A stretch of DNA of 64,000 nt from Oceanisphaera profunda (GCF_002157895.1 NZ_CP021377.1:2604001-2668000); one strand, 5' to 3'. Counted from the first letter of the stretch, positions 1-9,632 are shown. Made by a program: numbers and translations. The notes: generated from the sequence alone by a model not told the origin.

Positions 1-208
1 TTGCTGCTTGCTGAGGCGCCGGTTGCCACATTAATAACAATATCCACAGCGGCGTTAAAATAGCCAAGCCCAGCTTATGTTTGCCCGGCACTTGTCGCCA
101 GCTTTGCAGGCTGCGGCCTATGCCTTGGCGCACCGGTAAGGTGACGTTATTCATCTTACTGGCAAAAGATTCTGGTTGATTTCGCTTCATTTGTTTTCTT
201 CTGGACAT
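1..208 (-). CDS. N-terminal fragment of an OapA/M23-type envelope protein (cut by window edge)
   Basis: Only the first 69 codons are inside the window, running off the left edge without a stop. The start ATG (208-206) follows a GAGGTGG ribosome site. The fragment has a basic amphipathic leader, then a Trp-x(2)-V-P-G-K-H patch (about residues 40-48) and a hydrophobic segment (about 49-62) ending in Pro/Gln. A W-x(2)-LP-x-H motif before a membrane anchor is typical of the OapA N-terminal motif found at the front of M23 (LysM/lysostaphin-type) cell-wall endopeptidases such as MepM/YebA. That family call is an inference, because the catalytic domain is not visible. It is divergent from gltX. Confidence 0.5.
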   Translation of the reverse strand, partial: MSRRKQMKRNQPESFASKMNNVTLPVRQGIGRSLQSWRQVPGKHKLGLAILTPLWILLLMWQPAPQQAA

Positions 209-533
209 AAATAACCACCTCGTGGCTCTCAGTGTATCTGCGGCCAACAGACTCGACAAGGTATGAGATAGCGGTGCTGGGAGTAGATGACCACTTTTGT
301 CTGCTCTTATGCCAAGATCATTCACCGACAAAGCGTTTAACCTGCTGGCTGCGGGTGGTAAAATGGCGGTACTTTTTTATCAAAGCTGTGTTTGTAAGCA
401 CAGTTTGATCCAAATACGGATGGCGCTTGATCCTCTGTGGTAAAATGCCCTAAACGTGTTGGACCTTGACCCAAACACACTTGGCCTTTAGTCCAAGTCA
501 GTTGGGCTTTATTTATCAGCTAAGGCAGAAAGA
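209..533. other. Intergenic region upstream of gltX
   Basis: This 325-base gap lies between two divergent genes and must carry both promoters. It holds short imperfect repeats, namely two GTGGTAAAATG-like stretches near 356 and 440 and TTGG..CCAA alternations at 460-510. No promoter could be assigned confidently and no ORF is credible. Confidence 0.4.
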
Positions 534-1946
534 ATGACAGTTAAAACGCGGTTTGCTCCTAGCCCTACCGGCTTTCTTCATGTTGGTGGTGCCCGTACTG
601 CCCTGTATTCCTGGCTTTATGCCCGCCACCTACAGGGTGAATTTGTATTACGTATTGAAGATACGGATCTGGAACGTTCTACCCAAGAAGCCATTGATGC
701 CATCATAGAAGGCATGAATTGGTTGGGACTGAACTGGGAAGAGGGTCCGTATTATCAAACCCAGCGTTTTGATCGTTACAACGCGCTTATTGACCAGTTA
801 CAGAGCGAAGATAAAGCCTACAAGTGTTACTGCTCTCGTGAGCGCTTAGACGCCCTGCGCGAACAGCAAATGGCGGCGGGCGAAAAGCCACGCTATGACG
901 GCCATTGTCGTCACAGTAGCGAACAACACGCGGCGGACGCGCCTTGCGTGATCCGTTTTAAAAACCCTACTGCAGGCTCAGTGGTGTTTGTGGATCACGT
1001 GCGCGGACGTATCGAAACCGGTAACGATCAGTTAGATGACTTGATTATTCGCCGTACTGATGGCGCGCCGACCTATAACTTTTGTGTAGTGGTTGATGAT
1101 TGGGACATGGAAATTACCCATGTGGTACGTGGTGAAGACCACATCAATAATACGCCGCGCCAAATTAATATTTATCAGGCATTAGGCGCGCCCGTGCCGG
1201 AATTTGCCCATGTGTCGATGATTTTGGGCGATGATGGCGCCAAGTTATCTAAGCGCCACGGTGCCGTGAGCGTGATGCAATATCGTGACGACGGTTATTT
1301 GCCGCAAGCGTTATTGAATTACCTAGTGCGTTTGGGTTGGTCTCATGGGGATCAAGAAATTTTCTCCCGAGAGCAAATGATTGAGCTGTTCTCCTTAGAT
1401 GCCATCGGCAAGTCGGCGTCGGCGTTTAACACCGACAAGTTACTCTGGCTAAACCAACACTATATGAAGACCTCACCTGCCAGCGAAGTGGCGGAGTACT
1501 TGGTGTGGCATATGCAAGATCAAGGCATAGATACTGCCCATGGCCCCGCATTAGCGGACGTGGTTAGCCTGTATGCTGAGCGTTGCCACACGTTAAAAGA
1601 AATGGCCGAGCAGAGCCGTTACTTATTTGAAGACTTCAGTGAATTTGAAGCGAACGCGGCCAAGAAGCACTTGCGCCCAGTGGCTGCCGAGCCACTGGGC
1701 TTGGTGCGTAGTAAGTTAGCTGAGCTCAACACTTGGCAAGCCGAGGCGATTCATGAGCAAATTAATGCCGCTGCGGCCGATCTAGAATTAGGCATGGGCA
1801 AAGTGGGCATGCCACTGCGGGTAGCGGTTACCGGTACCGGTCAATCGCCAGGCATAGATGGTGTGATTGCCTTGCTGAGTAAAGAGCAGGCATTGGCCCG
1901 TATCGATATGGCTTTGGCCTTTATTAGCGAGCGCGCTAACGGTTAA
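534..1946 (+). CDS. gltX: Glutamate-tRNA ligase
   Basis: Charges tRNA-Glu with glutamate in the cytoplasm, supplying translation and tetrapyrrole synthesis. The 470-residue length matches the class I bacterial GluRS family. The HIGH-equivalent is [10 protein letters not shown] (residues 9-18), the KMSKR-equivalent is KLSKR (237-241), and a C-terminal anticodon-binding helical region follows. A Cys-x-Cys...His element near residues 98-125 fits the zinc-binding insertion of the E. coli type enzyme. It is followed by its own terminator and then by tRNA-Ala genes, a neighbourhood also seen in E. coli. Confidence is very high. Confidence 0.98.
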   Translation: MTVKTRFAPSPTGFLHVGGARTALYSWLYARHLQGEFVLRIEDTDLERSTQEAIDAIIEGMNWLGLNWEEGPYYQTQRFDRYNALIDQLQSEDKAYKCYCSRERLDALREQQMAAGEKPRYDGHCRHSSEQHAADAPCVIRFKNPTAGSVVFVDHVRGRIETGNDQLDDLIIRRTDGAPTYNFCVVVDDWDMEITHVVRGEDHINNTPRQINIYQALGAPVPEFAHVSMILGDDGAKLSKRHGAVSVMQYRDDGYLPQALLNYLVRLGWSHGDQEIFSREQMIELFSLDAIGKSASAFNTDKLLWLNQHYMKTSPASEVAEYLVWHMQDQGIDTAHGPALADVVSLYAERCHTLKEMAEQSRYLFEDFSEFEANAAKKHLRPVAAEPLGLVRSKLAELNTWQAEAIHEQINAAAADLELGMGKVGMPLRVAVTGTGQSPGIDGVIALLSKEQALARIDMALAFISERANG

Positions 1947-1977
1947 CAGAAAACTTTAGGCGTATGCTACACATAAT

Positions 1978-2005
1978 AAACGGGGCCATTGAGTGGCCCC
2001 GTTTA
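1978..2005 (+). terminator. Rho-independent terminator of gltX
   Basis: An 11-base-pair GC-rich stem (AAACGGGGCCA and its complement) with a short loop ends in a T-rich tract, 30 bases after the gltX stop. Confidence 0.85.
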
Positions 2006-2113
2006 TATGGCCGCATGTAAGTCATGAAGGGGATAGTCGCTCGGTAGAGTTGTTGATAAATTGCTCAAGCTGACTGAAAAGTGACTGCTTGCATAACTTT
2101 GGCTAGTTTTTGG

Positions 2114-2142
2114 TTGACAGAAAATTTCTGCCTGACTATCAT
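2114..2142 (+). promoter_or_regulatory. Sigma-70 promoter of the tRNA-Ala cluster
   Basis: A perfect -35 box TTGACA (2114-2119), a 17-base spacer and a -10 box TATCAT (2137-2142) lie about 40 bases before the first tRNA. The bases just after the -10 are GCGCATCGCC. A GC-rich discriminator of this kind is typical of stringently controlled stable-RNA promoters; that control is inferred here. Confidence 0.75.
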
Positions 2143-2184
2143 GCGCATCGCCTCCACAGTCTTAGACTGAAGAGGGTGATAAGC

Positions 2185-2260
<76 letters not shown>

Positions 2261-2305
2261 CTTATCATGAGTTGTAAAAAGATTAGACAGTAATATCTGC
2301 CGATT

Positions 2306-2381
<76 letters not shown>

Positions 2382-2439
2382 ATTTTTGGCAGTTTGCTTA
2401 AGATTTATAGCAGTAAATACCAGTAAGAATGCATTGTTT

Positions 2440-2515
<76 letters not shown>

Positions 2516-2560
2516 CTTCTTAGTAATAAAAAGTGGCATAAAACAAGCACACCAAATTTC

Positions 2561-2636
<76 letters not shown>

Positions 2637-2677
2637 CTTATTAGAAATAAAATTCTGTAATAAAATTTGTGGAAAAC

Positions 2678-2711
2678 AAAAAAGCCGCTGCATACTTGCA
2701 GCGGCTTTTTT
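2678..2711 (+). terminator. Terminator of the tRNA-Ala cluster
   Basis: Long A/T-flanked hairpin: A-run, AGCCGCTGCA, loop TACT, TGCAGCGGCT, then six T. It could act in both directions. Confidence 0.85.
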
Positions 2712-2737
2712 ACGTCTGCTTTTTGAGAGTGAAGCAG

Positions 2738-2900
2738 CAGCGCCAAGCACCAAGCTAAATCAAGGGCGGTGTTTATCTTTAAGCCGTCATCCTGAACTTG
2801 TTTCAGGATCTCGCACTTAACCAATAGACCCTAGTCTTGGTCGGTGGCTCTTTAGATTTGATCGGTTAGCTCGGCGCTTGGTGCTCAACGCTTGGCGCTG
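2738..2900. repeat. Dispersed palindromic repeats (two families)
   Basis: At 2738-2760 and 2866-2900 lie inverted copies of a GCGCCAAGCACCAAGCTAAA-like unit that recurs at about 7.4, 21.8, 47.5, 49.7, 55.6 and 58.2 kb. Between them, at 2783-2815, is a copy of a second family containing CGTCATCCTGAAC...TTCAGGATCTCGC that recurs at 33.6, 49.6 and 55.5 kb. They occupy most of the gap before the glycosylase gene. Confidence 0.7.
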
Positions 2901-2938
2901 TAATATTCCCCATTCACTATTCACCCGAGATCTTTGCT

Positions 2939-3610
2939 ATGGAGCATTTTGATACCATTTTTCAGCGGGCCTGCGAACGCCACGGCGGGGCGGCCAAACT
3001 TAAAGCCTTGATTGCCACGCCGGTCGCCACGCCGGAATTGCTGGCGGCGACCAGTGATGATCGTTGGCTCTCCTCTTTTACTATGAGCTTGTTCCAATCG
3101 GGCTTCGTTTTTCAGGTGATCAGAAATAAATGGCCAGACTTTGAACGGGCGTTTTTTGGTTTTGATCCAGAGAAAATGCTGATGTTGGATGGGAGTCATT
3201 TTGAACGCTTAAATAATGACGCCAGTATCGTGCGCCATGCTAGAAAAATTGCCACTGTACCGGCCAATGCACGCATGATCTTAGAGCTGGGTAAGCCTTA
3301 TGGCGGCTTTGGTGCCTTTGTGGCCCAGTGGCCAAAAGACGACGTGACGGGCTTATGGCAAATTATTAAGAAACACGGGCAACTGCTGGGCGGTAATATT
3401 GGCCCTTATGCCCTGCGTCGCTTAGGTGTTGACACCTTCGTGTTTACCGGTGATGTGAGTGCATATTTGCGACATCATCAAGTGGTAGATGCGGGTCTTG
3501 GTAGTCAAAAGGGGCAGCGCCAAGCCCAAGCCGCATTTAATGAATGGCAGCAGCAAAGCGGCTTTAGCTATTCAGAGATCAGCAAAACCCTCGCCCATTC
3601 AATTGGCTAG
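2939..3610 (+). CDS. Tag-family DNA-3-methyladenine glycosylase I
   Basis: Predicted base-excision repair glycosylase of the Adenine_glyco (Tag) family, 223 residues against about 187 for E. coli Tag. The core is recognisable: LSSFTMSLFQSGFVFQVI aligns with the Tag helix that presents the catalytic Glu region, then the FxGFDPEKM segment, the N-DASIVRHARKI segment and the YALRRLGVDTFVFTGDV C-terminal part. The N-terminal Cys-Gly-Trp and C-terminal His/Cys zinc ligands of E. coli Tag are absent, so this is a divergent branch whose substrate range is uncertain. The ribosome site is weak (GAGA). It stands alone between repeats and the convergent tesA. Confidence 0.75.
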   Translation: MEHFDTIFQRACERHGGAAKLKALIATPVATPELLAATSDDRWLSSFTMSLFQSGFVFQVIRNKWPDFERAFFGFDPEKMLMLDGSHFERLNNDASIVRHARKIATVPANARMILELGKPYGGFGAFVAQWPKDDVTGLWQIIKKHGQLLGGNIGPYALRRLGVDTFVFTGDVSAYLRHHQVVDAGLGSQKGQRQAQAAFNEWQQQSGFSYSEISKTLAHSIG

Positions 3611-3673
3611 CAGAAACATGAGGAGGAAGGAGTAAAATATATTCTCGCTTCACTCTTCACTCCTCCTCACGCC

Positions 3674-4276
3674 TCACGGTTTTAGGTAAGGCGTTACAAA
3701 GTTATGTACTTGCTCGACGATGGCGTCTTGGGCCTTCGCGGTGGGGTGAATACCGTCGTCCATCATCATGCCGGCTTTGCCAATTAAGGGCGCCACAAAA
3801 AACGGCAACAGCGGTAATTGATGCAACTCAGCTAAATCGCTAAAGATGCCTTCAAACTGCTGCAGATAACGGCGGCCATAATTAGGGGGCAGCTGAATAT
3901 CGGTCAAAATCACCTTGGCACCACTTTGTTGCGCTAAATTAATCATCTGCGCTAAGTTTTTCTCGATAAGCGTGGGCGGCAAGCCGCGCAAACCATCGTT
4001 GCCACCCAGCTCCAGCAGCACTAAGCTCGGTTGATGCTTTTTAAGTAACGGCACCAAGCGCTGCAAGCCTCCTTGAGTGGTGTCGCCACTAACACTGGCG
4101 TTAATCAATTCTACCGCTACCGCTTCTTGCTGCCAGCGCTTGGCTAATAACTGTGGCCAAGCTTGCTGTGCATTCATACGATAACCGGCGCTCAAGCTGT
4201 CACCCAAGATCAGTATGGTGTTAGCATGGGTAACAGATGACACCAACATTAGCAGTAGTAAAAGGACGCGCGGCAT
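3674..4276 (-). CDS. tesA: Periplasmic thioesterase/lysophospholipase TesA (SGNH hydrolase)
   Basis: Multifunctional acyl-CoA thioesterase, protease I and lysophospholipase L1 of the periplasm, 200 residues. A signal peptide (about residues 1-18) is followed by block I GDSLSAGY with nucleophile Ser27, block III GGNDGL, and the block V Asp174/His177 pair in DGIHPTA. The start at 4276 has a GGGAG ribosome site. A longer reading frame extends upstream, but it would run inside ybbA and lose the signal peptide. The gene is divergent from ybbA and their start codons share two bases. Confidence 0.95.
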   Translation of the reverse strand: MPRVLLLLLMLVSSVTHANTILILGDSLSAGYRMNAQQAWPQLLAKRWQQEAVAVELINASVSGDTTQGGLQRLVPLLKKHQPSLVLLELGGNDGLRGLPPTLIEKNLAQMINLAQQSGAKVILTDIQLPPNYGRRYLQQFEGIFSDLAELHQLPLLPFFVAPLIGKAGMMMDDGIHPTAKAQDAIVEQVHNFVTPYLKP

Positions 4277-4958
4277 GACAATTTCTCCCGTTATCAAGGT
4301 GGTTGGGTTGAGCCATAAAGTGCAGCTGAACGCCCAGACGCTTACTATCCTTGAGGGGATAGACTTTGAAGTCAAGGCTGGTGAAAGCGTGGCCTTGGTC
4401 GGCGCTTCAGGCTCTGGCAAGTCGACCTTACTGGGGCTGTTAGCGGGCTTAGATACGGCAAGCAGCGGCGATATCCTGATTAACGATAAGTCTCTTATGA
4501 CACTTGATGAAGAGCAGCGCGCGCGCTTACGCGGCCAGCATATTGGCTTTGTGTTTCAGTCGTTTTTACTGCTGCCGACGTTGACGGCCCTAGAAAATGT
4601 CATGCTGCCAGCCGAATTACAAGGCCAGGAAAACTGCGCCGACCGTGCCCGCGAACTATTAGCACAAGTGGGGTTAAGTGAGCGGGTACGCCACTTCCCC
4701 AGCCAGTTATCCGGTGGCGAGCAGCAGCGGGTGGCCATAGCCCGCGCTTTTATGACCCAGCCCGATATTTTATTGGCCGATGAGCCGACTGGTAATTTAG
4801 ACACTAAAACCGGCGCACAAATTATCGAATTACTGTTTGAATTAAATCGCACTCACGGCACTACGTTACTGATGGTCACCCACGATGAAGCTTTGGCCGC
4901 GCGCTGTGAACGCCGCTTGGTGATGACTGCCGGTCGGTTGGAGGAGTGCAATGCCTAG
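4275..4958 (+). CDS. ybbA: YbbA ABC-transporter ATPase
   Basis: ATP-binding subunit of the LolD/MacB-like YbbA-YbbP transporter, 227 residues. Visible motifs are Walker [11 protein letters not shown]-loop FVFQSF, signature LSGGEQQRV, Walker [10 protein letters not shown] and switch His in VTHDE. The start at 4275 follows AAAGGA. An in-frame ATG at 4215 exists but would overlap tesA further. The gene ends inside the first codons of ybbP (8-base overlap), so the two are translationally linked. The transported substrate is unknown; in E. coli the partner tesA location is conserved. Confidence 0.93.
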   Translation: MTISPVIKVVGLSHKVQLNAQTLTILEGIDFEVKAGESVALVGASGSGKSTLLGLLAGLDTASSGDILINDKSLMTLDEEQRARLRGQHIGFVFQSFLLLPTLTALENVMLPAELQGQENCADRARELLAQVGLSERVRHFPSQLSGGEQQRVAIARAFMTQPDILLADEPTGNLDTKTGAQIIELLFELNRTHGTTLLMVTHDEALAARCERRLVMTAGRLEECNA

Positions 4959-7416
4959 TCCGAGTTTTAGCCTCAGTTTTGGCTTAGTGTGGCGTGAAAT
5001 AGGGCGCGGCCCCTTGCGGCTGTTTGTATTGGCGCTGGCTTTGAGTGTGGCCAGTATTCTGAGCGTCACTCTAGTGGCAGACCGGCTTAATCAGGCGTTA
5101 TCGGTATCGGGGCGTGATTATATCGCCGCCGATCGGGTAATTTCCGCCAGTCGGGCACTGGATGAAAGTTGGCTGACCGAGGCTCAAACCCGGGGGCTGG
5201 AGCTGTCGCGAACTCAGTCTTTTCAAAGCGTGCTGTTTGCCAACGATGAACTGCAGTTGGCCAGCGTGCGTGCGGTGGATAATGCTTTTCCATTTTATGG
5301 GGAGCTGGTATTAGCACCTCAACAAACAGTAGTACCTCAACAAGCAGTCACCTCTGGCCACATCTGGCTATCGTCGCGCTTACTGACCTTACTTAAGCTA
5401 GAGCTGGGCGACCAAGTAGAGCTGGGTAACCTGGAATTACAGGTAGCAGGTGAGCTGGTGTCAGAGCCGGATCAAGGGTTCTCGCCGGCGTTATTGGCGC
5501 CGCGCGCGCTGATTCATTTAGATGATGTGGCGGCTACCGGCATTCAAATGGCCGGCAGTCGGGTCAGTTATCGTTATTTATTTAAAGGCACGACCGAGCA
5601 ATTAGATGCTTATGCGACTTGGGTGAAGCCGCAATTACAAGCAGGGCAACAATGGTTGGGCCCAGATAATGCAGACACTCCTGTGGCTCGCTCACTGACC
5701 CGCGCCGAGCAGTTTTTTCGCTTAGCCTCCTTAATCGGTGTGCTGCTGGGTATTTTAGCCATGGCCATCGCGCTGGGCTATTTCTCGCGGCGTGAGCAAG
5801 ACCGCATCGCCTTACTTAAAACCTTGGGTGCTGGGCGACGCGCCTTATTGGTGTGGCTGAGCAAGTTACTGACTAGCCTGTTAATAGTGGGTTCTGTGCT
5901 GGGCGGCGTGGTGGGCTATGGCTTACATAAACTGATTTTATTGAGCTTAGGTGAGGCCTTGGCCATTCCTTTGCCGCCCCCCTCTTGGCAACCCTTTGCA
6001 TTAGCGCTGGGCTTGGCCTTACTCACCACCTTGATGTTGTCTGTGGTGCCTATGCTGCGCCTATTGAAGGTGCCGCCGCTGCGGGTACTGCGCAATGAGG
6101 CTCAGGCCCGCATCCCCGCTTGGTGGAGTGCCGGTATTCTATTGAGTGGCACTTTTGTACTGAGCTGGTTGTTTGCGGGTGATCTTGCCTTAGCGGGCGG
6201 TTTGTTACTGGGCTTACTGGCGCTAATGGGCATCTTGGGCGGCGTGTGCGGATTGATGCTAGCCATGGCTAAGCGCAGTGGCGGCAGTATTGCCTTTCGT
6301 CTGGCGCTGAGTCGCTTAGATCGGGCGCGGTTAAACACCTTGTTGCAGTTTGGTGGCGTGGCACTGGCGTTATTTTTGGGTTGCTTATTGTGGGTGGTAC
6401 GCGGCGAGCTAGTGGACGGCTTCTTGGCTAACTTGCCTGCAGAAGCGCCCAATCGCTTTGTGATTAATATTGCGGACTATGAGCTTAAGCCTTTACAGCA
6501 AAAGCTGGATGCGGCAGGGCTTGAGCGTTCGGTGTTTTACCCCATAGTGCGCGGCCGTTTGAGTGCCATTAACGATCAAGCCGCTGTATCTGATGTCGAC
6601 AGTGCGAATAATGGTAATAACGATGGCGGCATAGGCCGCGAGCTTAATCTCACCTATAGCAAGGTGCTACCTACGGGCAATCGTATTCTAAGCGGTGATT
6701 GGAGCCAAGCGCCCGACAGCGTATCTGTGGAGTCCGGCTTAGCTGAGCGCTTAGGGCTGATTTTGGGCGATAGGGTGACGCTGGATTTAGCTGGCGAGCA
6801 AGTCTCAGCTGAGGTCAAAAATATTCGTGAGGTAGATTGGGATAGCATGAAGCCAAATTTCTATTTTATTTTCAGTCCCGATGTCTTGGCTTCGTATCCG
6901 GCCACTTGGCTGGCCAGCTTTTACTTACCGGCCGAGCAAAAAGCACTAGAGGTTGAACTGATCCGTGCCTTTCCTACCGTCACTATTTTGGACGTAGAAG
7001 CGCTATTGCAGCAGTTGCGCCAAGTATTAGCTCAGGTCAGCCAAGCGTTATTGGTGATCATGGGATTAGTGATAGTGGCCAGTATCTTAGTGTTATTGGC
7101 GCAGCTAGAAACCACACTCGAAAGCCGGCGTCGCGAATTAGTTTTGCTGCGTACGCTAGGTGCCAGTGAGCGCTTAATGCAGGCATCGTTGCGTTGGGAG
7201 TGGCTGGCGGCGGGCATTGCGGCGGGTCTCGCTGCTGCATTAGGTGTAGAGCTGTGTGTGGCTATTCTTTTACCCTACTGGTTAGGCTTGCCTTGGCAGC
7301 CGCATCCCCTATTGTGGATAACGCTGCCCGTCTTGGGTGCTGGCTTATTACTGCTCACCGGGCGCATCGGCGGCATTACCCGTGACACCTTGATGAACCG
7401 CTTACGGCAGTGGTGA
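4951..7416 (+). CDS. ybbP: YbbP FtsX-family permease
   Basis: Large inner-membrane permease of 821 residues, partner of YbbA. There is one N-terminal membrane helix, a long periplasmic domain, and two FtsX/MacB core modules. The first has helices around residues 265-375, then a membrane block around 390-490; the last three helices lie at about 700-810. The SRREQDRIALLKTLGA and ESRRRELVLLRTLGA coupling segments mark the two modules and are typical of FtsX permeases. It may act with YbbA in moving or extracting envelope lipids or protein, which is not shown by sequence. Confidence 0.93.
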   Translation: MPSPSFSLSFGLVWREIGRGPLRLFVLALALSVASILSVTLVADRLNQALSVSGRDYIAADRVISASRALDESWLTEAQTRGLELSRTQSFQSVLFANDELQLASVRAVDNAFPFYGELVLAPQQTVVPQQAVTSGHIWLSSRLLTLLKLELGDQVELGNLELQVAGELVSEPDQGFSPALLAPRALIHLDDVAATGIQMAGSRVSYRYLFKGTTEQLDAYATWVKPQLQAGQQWLGPDNADTPVARSLTRAEQFFRLASLIGVLLGILAMAIALGYFSRREQDRIALLKTLGAGRRALLVWLSKLLTSLLIVGSVLGGVVGYGLHKLILLSLGEALAIPLPPPSWQPFALALGLALLTTLMLSVVPMLRLLKVPPLRVLRNEAQARIPAWWSAGILLSGTFVLSWLFAGDLALAGGLLLGLLALMGILGGVCGLMLAMAKRSGGSIAFRLALSRLDRARLNTLLQFGGVALALFLGCLLWVVRGELVDGFLANLPAEAPNRFVINIADYELKPLQQKLDAAGLERSVFYPIVRGRLSAINDQAAVSDVDSANNGNNDGGIGRELNLTYSKVLPTGNRILSGDWSQAPDSVSVESGLAERLGLILGDRVTLDLAGEQVSAEVKNIREVDWDSMKPNFYFIFSPDVLASYPATWLASFYLPAEQKALEVELIRAFPTVTILDVEALLQQLRQVLAQVSQALLVIMGLVIVASILVLLAQLETTLESRRRELVLLRTLGASERLMQASLRWEWLAAGIAAGLAAALGVELCVAILLPYWLGLPWQPHPLLWITLPVLGAGLLLLTGRIGGITRDTLMNRLRQW

Positions 7417-7420
7417 GAAG

Positions 7421-7505
7421 AGCAGCGACTAGCACCAAGCGCCCAGCTAAAAATACGGTGTTTGGTTCTAGCTTGGTGCTCGGCGCTTAGCGCTTGGTGC
7501 TGGGG
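7421..7505. repeat. Dispersed palindromic repeat, family A
   Basis: An imperfect inverted repeat of about 80 bases: AGCACCAAGCGCCCAGCTAA on the left and TAGCTTGGTGCTCGGCGCTT on the right. It sits between the convergent ybbP and yfcH genes and supplies the last codons and stop of yfcH. Confidence 0.7.
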
Positions 7506-8395
7506 TTTAATGTTTCTTTCAGGGCTTTCTCAAGGGTGGGATAGCGAAAGTGAAAGCCGGCGCATTGTAAGCGCACCGGCATTACGCGCTGTCCGGTTAA
7601 TAATAAGTCGGCCATTTCGCCAAACGCTAAGTGCATTACCCAAGCGGGCACTCGAGCAAAGTGTGGTTTATTTAATACCTGCGCCAAGGTGGTACTGAAT
7701 TGCTGGTTTGTGACGGGCTCAGGTGCCGCGGCATTAAAAGCACCTTGGCATTCATCATGCTCCAGCAAAAATAACAGTAGGCTCACCACATCATCGATGT
7801 GGATCCACGACATATACTGCTTGCCCGAACCAATAGGCCCGCCTAATCCTAAGCGGTAATTGGGCAGCATTTTCTTTAAGGCGCCTCCTTCAGCACCTAA
7901 CACTACGGCCAAACGTATGCAGCATACCCGCGTCTGCTCACTGGCGGCAGCTTGTGCGAGTTGTTCCCATTGGGCGCACACTTTATGGCTAAATTCGGGA
8001 TGCGGGATGGAGTCTTCATCCACTAAGGCATTACCTTGGCGGCCGTAATAACCCACGGCGGATCCGCTGATCAATACCTTGGGTGGCTGAGTGCCTGCCT
8101 TGAGCTTATCGACTAACTGCTCGGTTAACTGCCAGCGGCTCTGGCAAATACGCTCTTTTTGCGCCGCACTCCAGCGCTTATCGGCGATGGGCTCGCCCGC
8201 CAGATTGATCACCGCATCGAATTGATCCAAATTATCAAGATCATCCAGTGAGGCGAGGGCATGCACGTCGTGGCCCAGTCGTTGGTGCACCTTATTGAGA
8301 GTACGACTGAGCACAGTCACTTGATGATGCGGGCGCAAATGGTGCATTAAACGACGACCAATAAAGCCGGTACCGCCGGTGATCAATATGTTCAT
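7487..8395 (-). CDS. yfcH: YfcH, NAD(P)-binding sugar epimerase-like protein
   Basis: Member of the TIGR01777 SDR subfamily, 302 residues. The N-terminal Rossmann motif GGTGFIGRRL is followed by a conserved INLAGEPIADKRW stretch, a GSAVGYYG region in place of the active-site Ser/Tyr area, and a C-terminal DUF1731-like part (VPAWVMHLAFGEMADLLLTGQRVMP). The physiological substrate is unknown. Start 8395 has an AAGGAAG ribosome site. The final residues (PSTKR-stop) are read from a dispersed repeat. It is convergent with ybbP. Confidence 0.9.
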   Translation of the reverse strand: MNILITGGTGFIGRRLMHHLRPHHQVTVLSRTLNKVHQRLGHDVHALASLDDLDNLDQFDAVINLAGEPIADKRWSAAQKERICQSRWQLTEQLVDKLKAGTQPPKVLISGSAVGYYGRQGNALVDEDSIPHPEFSHKVCAQWEQLAQAAASEQTRVCCIRLAVVLGAEGGALKKMLPNYRLGLGGPIGSGKQYMSWIHIDDVVSLLLFLLEHDECQGAFNAAAPEPVTNQQFSTTLAQVLNKPHFARVPAWVMHLAFGEMADLLLTGQRVMPVRLQCAGFHFRYPTLEKALKETLNPSTKR

Positions 8396-8777
8396 GACTG
8401 CCTTCCTTTATCTCTGCCAAGCGGGATCGCACACTAGGCCGCACAAATGGGAGTTATTGCTTCCAATATTAGCAGCATCAGAGGCTGGGCATTGTGATCC
8501 CAGTTAGAACAAGGAGTTAGGCATGTTTGAGCAAGGGGAGTAAAACTATTGAAACAAAGGGTGAGACACAGGTTCAGTACCAGAGGATAGAGTAGAACAG
8601 CGGAGTAAAGAAGGGGAAAAGGCAGCAGGAGAACAGCTTGAATAAACAGCAATAATTGGGGATAAAAACCGAGGTTATCCACAGATTCTGTGAGTAAGTC
8701 TGTAGATTACCTCGGGTACTAAAGCTAGCTTGTTGATTTTACATCAAAATAACCAACTGGATACTGATCAAGCAGGC
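8396..8777. other. Intergenic region with a single DnaA-box match
   Basis: A 382-base gap between yfcH and tpx, both on the minus strand. It contains one consensus DnaA-box sequence TTATCCACA (8675-8683). A reading frame at 8434-8682 lacks any family signature. No terminator or other repeat was recognised. Confidence 0.4.
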
Positions 8778-9278
8778 TTATGCCAGAGCAGCAATAGCGG
8801 CGTCGTAGGCTGGCTCTTCAGTCAACTCAGCTACACGCTGGCTGTAAACTACTTTGCCTTGCTCATCGATAGCCACAACTGCACGAGCAGCTAAGCCACG
8901 AAGTGGGCCATCGCTTAATGCTACGCCGTAAGCGTTTAAGAATTCAGCGTTACGGAAAGCTGAGGCAGACTGTACGTTTTCGATACCTTCTGCACCACAA
9001 AAACGACCCAAGGCGAACGGCAGGTCCATAGACACACAGATCACTTTGGTGTTGCTCAGGGCAGCTGCTTTTTCGTTAAAGGTACGTACGCTGGTCGCGC
9101 ACACACCAGTGTCAACGCTTGGGAAAATGTTCAGCAGCACTTTTTGGCCTTTGAAATCTGCCAATTTAATATCGTTCAGATCGCCATCAGTCAGCGTGAA
9201 ATCAGCGGCCGCTTGGCCTGCTTGTGGAAACTGACCTGATACGGCAACTGGATTGCCCTGAAACGTCACTGTAGACAT
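8778..9278 (-). CDS. tpx: Thiol peroxidase Tpx
   Basis: Periplasm-associated or cytosolic atypical 2-Cys peroxiredoxin reducing lipid and alkyl hydroperoxides with thioredoxin, 166 residues (E. coli 168). Peroxidatic Cys60 lies in [10 protein letters not shown] and resolving Cys94 in [10 protein letters not shown]; the catalytic Thr/Arg environment and the [12 protein letters not shown] segment are conserved. An extra Cys81 is present. Start 9278 follows GGAGCTAAAAAT. It is monocistronic and upstream of a long non-coding gap. Confidence 0.97.
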   Translation of the reverse strand: MSTVTFQGNPVAVSGQFPQAGQAAADFTLTDGDLNDIKLADFKGQKVLLNIFPSVDTGVCATSVRTFNEKAAALSNTKVICVSMDLPFALGRFCGAEGIENVQSASAFRNAEFLNAYGVALSDGPLRGLAARAVVAIDEQGKVVYSQRVAELTEEPAYDAAIAALA

Positions 9279-9632
9279 ATTTTTAGCTCCTTGATAAGGC
9301 TGGGTGTTTAAGACTATGTGAAAAAATTATATTACAGCCGATAACTTACCAGTTTTAGGCATAAGGAAAAGGTTTTTATTTTTACGCTCAGCCCTTGAAA
9401 GCCCAAAACACAGCGTTAAGCACAATCAAAACCACCGCGACCAGTAGGCTCTGCTTTAGCTGTGCAATGTGTGCGTAGCAGTATCTCAACGCGGATATTT
9501 CATATCCAGCTGCATTTTGTTGAATATATAAAGCTATTCGCTGTCACGGGATAAACGAGATCAAACAGACATCGCAAAGCAATAGCTTTGCTGCAGCATG
9601 TAAATATCGCCGTATCCCTCGATCTTCACGCC
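9279..9632. other. Intergenic region between pta and tpx
   Basis: 354 bases with no confident gene. A minus-strand frame at 9388-9489 would encode a 33-residue single-pass hydrophobic peptide starting at TTG, without a convincing ribosome site. A GATATTTCATATC-like dyad lies near 9497. This is otherwise featureless. Confidence 0.35.

Noticed and set aside
8434-8682. Hydrophobic 82-residue minus-strand frame
   Set aside because: No ribosome site, family signature or coding bias seen; it lies in an intergenic gap.
8675-8683. Consensus DnaA box as sign of a replication origin
   Set aside because: It is a single box with no AT-rich unwinding region and no dnaA/dnaN/gidA neighbours.
9388-9489. 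33-residue single-helix peptide on the minus strand
   Set aside because: The only start is TTG without a Shine-Dalgarno sequence; composition alone is not enough.
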